From: SKVR01 sp046291875
GTDB lineage: Bacteria; Bacteroidota; Bacteroidia; Bacteroidales; UBA7960
Reading direction: 5' to 3'
Length of the DNA: 64,000 nt
Assembly: GCA_046291875.1 (NCBI GenBank)
Contig: JBKBSF010000020.1
Coordinates: 22,553 to 86,552, forward strand
Part shown: positions 62,314 to 64,000 of the stretch, piece by piece
Position numbering within the stretch: position 1 is the first letter of the stretch
Layout of the letters: each line of letters begins with the position of its first letter
Notes under the pieces: model-generated
What the model was told of the DNA's origin: nothing
What the model saw: only the letters and a program-made list of their open reading frames with translations
The model's database searches: none
Made by a program: the position numbers and the translations under genes

Positions 62314-64000
62314 ATGAAGACCGGTGGGTTCTTCAAAATTGCTAAAACCATGAATAAGATCAGTTTAAAACCATTTCTCCCATTCATATTTGCCATTGTT
62401 CTTGCATTAGGTGTGCTGCTGGGATTATCGTTAAACTTTAACCGCGCACAACCCAGCAGCGAAAAGAAATTCTTCTCCATCGGGTTCGACCGCTACAACA
62501 AGATCAATGATATCATCAACTACATTACCGATTCTTATGTGGATTCGGTGGATCGGGAAGAACTTACCGAGGAGGCTATTGTAACGCTGCTTCGCAATCT
62601 TGACCCTCATTCTTCTTACATCCCGGCATCCGCATTTCGCGATCTGAACGACCCCCTGATGGGCAGTTTTGAAGGAATTGGCATTGAGTTCAATATGATG
62701 ATAGATACCGTTGTTGTGATCAACCCTGTACCTGGTGGGCCCAGCGAAACAATCGGATTGCGTGCAGGCGACAGGATCATCAAGGTAGAAGGCGAATTGA
62801 TTGCTGGTGTAAAAATGGCAACCCAGGATGTGGTGAGAAGACTTAAAGGACCCAAAGGAACCAAGGTTACCGTTTCTGTTTTGCGCAGAGGAGTAGATCA
62901 GTTGATCGATTTCACCATTACGCGTGATAAAATTCCCTCTTACAGCCTGGATATAGCTTACATGGTTGATGAAACTACTGGCTACATAAAACTTGGCCAG
63001 TTTTCGGCTACCACCCACCAGGAATTCAGACTGGCAGTTGAAAGGTTGAAGCGGCAAGGGATGGAACAGATGATACTGGATCTCAGGGGCAATGGGGGTG
63101 GTTTTCTGGATGCTGCAATTCAGATCTCAGATGAGTTTCTGCGCCCGGAAACTCTCATTGTTTATACCGATGGACGCCGGCGCCCCAAAACGGTAGCACG
63201 TGCCCGTCGTAATGGAATGTTCGAAACCCAGCCCCTGGTAATCCTTATTGATGAATGGTCGGCTTCTGCCAGCGAAATAGTTGCGGGTGCAGTGCAGGAC
63301 CATGACCGTGGGCTTATCATTGGTCGGAGATCTTTCGGAAAAGGGTTGGTGCAGGAACAGGTGCAACTGGGTGACGGCTCCGCCATCAGGCTCACGGTAG
63401 CCCGCTACTACACTCCCTCCGGAAGAAGTATCCAGAAGCCCTACGACAATGGTTCGGATGAGTATTTCGCCGATTTTATGCAACGGTTCCTGGATGGCGA
63501 ACTTGACAATGCCGACAGCATCCGGCAAAACGACTCCCTGCGCTTTGAAACGGCCGCCGGTCGGGTGGTATTTGGAGGAGGAGGTATTACTCCTGATATC
63601 TTTGTGCCCATCAGCAACGAAGAGCGCAGCCCCTATTTTATCAAAGTAGCCAACAGGGGCCTTATTTACCGGTTTGCGTTCGATTATGCCGACAACCATC
63701 GTGAAAGGCTTAAGAACTATGAAACAGCTAAGCGTTTTGTGAATGAGTTTCAGGTAGATCAGGCAACTCTTTCAGAATTTACCCGTTTTGCCACCCGAGA
63801 AGGAGTGCGAATGAATGAAGAAGAGTATCGTGCTGCCATGCAATTGATCAAAACCCACATTAAGGCCTATGTGGGGAGAAATATTTTTGGCAATGAGGCT
63901 TTTTTCCCTGTCATGAACCAGCGCGATCCCGGCGTATTGGAAGCCCTCGATGCTTTGCGCAACAACAAGCTTGCGCAACTGCTAACGGCCACCCAGAAAG
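62314..64000 (+). CDS. S41-family C-terminal processing peptidase, 3' truncated by the window edge
   Basis: The frame is open from the ATG at 62314 to the last base of the window (562 codons visible), so the end is missing. An alternative ATG at 62350 gives a shorter N-terminus. An N-terminal membrane anchor or signal (FLPFIFAIVLALGVLLGLSL, about 22-41), a PDZ domain (about 100-195, from FEGIGIEFNMMIDTVV), and the protease core with Ser318 in WSASASEIVAG and Lys343 in RRSFGKGLVQEQ, 25 residues apart, are all as in CtpA/Prc-type peptidases. It trims or degrades envelope proteins in the periplasm. The C-terminal region (about 395-562) is an extra helical domain common in Bacteroidota members. 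Confidence 0.95.
   Translation, partial: MKTGGFFKIAKTMNKISLKPFLPFIFAIVLALGVLLGLSLNFNRAQPSSEKKFFSIGFDRYNKINDIINYITDSYVDSVDREELTEEAIVTLLRNLDPHSSYIPASAFRDLNDPLMGSFEGIGIEFNMMIDTVVVINPVPGGPSETIGLRAGDRIIKVEGELIAGVKMATQDVVRRLKGPKGTKVTVSVLRRGVDQLIDFTITRDKIPSYSLDIAYMVDETTGYIKLGQFSATTHQEFRLAVERLKRQGMEQMILDLRGNGGGFLDAAIQISDEFLRPETLIVYTDGRRRPKTVARARRNGMFETQPLVILIDEWSASASEIVAGAVQDHDRGLIIGRRSFGKGLVQEQVQLGDGSAIRLTVARYYTPSGRSIQKPYDNGSDEYFADFMQRFLDGELDNADSIRQNDSLRFETAAGRVVFGGGGITPDIFVPISNEERSPYFIKVANRGLIYRFAFDYADNHRERLKNYETAKRFVNEFQVDQATLSEFTRFATREGVRMNEEEYRAAMQLIKTHIKAYVGRNIFGNEAFFPVMNQRDPGVLEALDALRNNKLAQLLTATQK

Overview
The window looks like ordinary chromosome from a Bacteroidota (Bacteroidales/Marinilabiliales-like) bacterium. 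The evidence is: repeated Bacteroidetes-type -7 promoter elements (TAnnTTTG) in front of many genes and very few Shine-Dalgarno sequences; family-restricted genes (DUF4270 lipoprotein, IPExxxVDY protein, a half-length GlgA-like protein, a lamin-tail protein with a CHU_C/type IX-like C-terminus); an ileS-dksA-lspA operon; and a moderate GC content. I saw no rRNA, tRNA, CRISPR array, prophage or insertion sequence. Both edges cut genes: a TetR regulator on the left and a C-terminal processing peptidase on the right.

Layout. 1-7.3 kb: a TetR regulator, TolC-like channel, periplasmic adaptor and RND pump, followed after a terminator by a translationally coupled PII-like / ACP-like pair. This stretch holds two arrays of the same 7-bp repeat and a 61-bp duplicated intergenic element. 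7.3-13 kb (minus strand): phhB, then the operon ileS-dksA-like-lspA-radical SAM. 13.2-15.8 kb: a coiled-coil protein with an internal 180-bp duplication, and a NUMOD4/HNH-like protein. 15.9-23.4 kb (minus): an EF-G paralogue, a PfkB kinase, glmS, a DUF4270 lipoprotein and a half-GlgA. 23.5-26.6 kb (plus): panC, panD, a flippase-like membrane protein and rfaE2.

26.6-37.5 kb: an S41 lipoprotein protease, a CsgG/LpoB-like envelope protein, glyS, a lipid kinase with an odd start, asd, a large secreted lamin-tail protein and comF. 37.7-42.2 kb: two tandem paralogous membrane-anchored coiled-coil proteins, then pheT. 42.4-47.4 kb: an ABC ATPase and MacA-like adaptor without an adjacent permease, divergent from a GAF/PAS histidine kinase. 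47.5-50.5 kb: an LpoB-like lipoprotein, a COG3014-like TPR lipoprotein and mazG. 50.5-55.1 kb: two ATPase/ABC-2 permease pairs; the second ATPase and second permease share a duplicated leader. 55.2-64 kb: IPExxxVDY protein, M16 protease, UspA, ruvB, queG and a C-terminal processing peptidase.

Most genes are housekeeping or envelope functions. I did not find an obvious new defence, mobile or biosynthetic system. The least explained items are the PII-like/ACP-like pair behind the efflux pump, the duplicated leaders in the ABC-2 cluster, the terminator-like hairpin inside the start of the DUF4270 gene, the out-of-frame strong start before the lipid kinase, and the paralogous coiled-coil pair.
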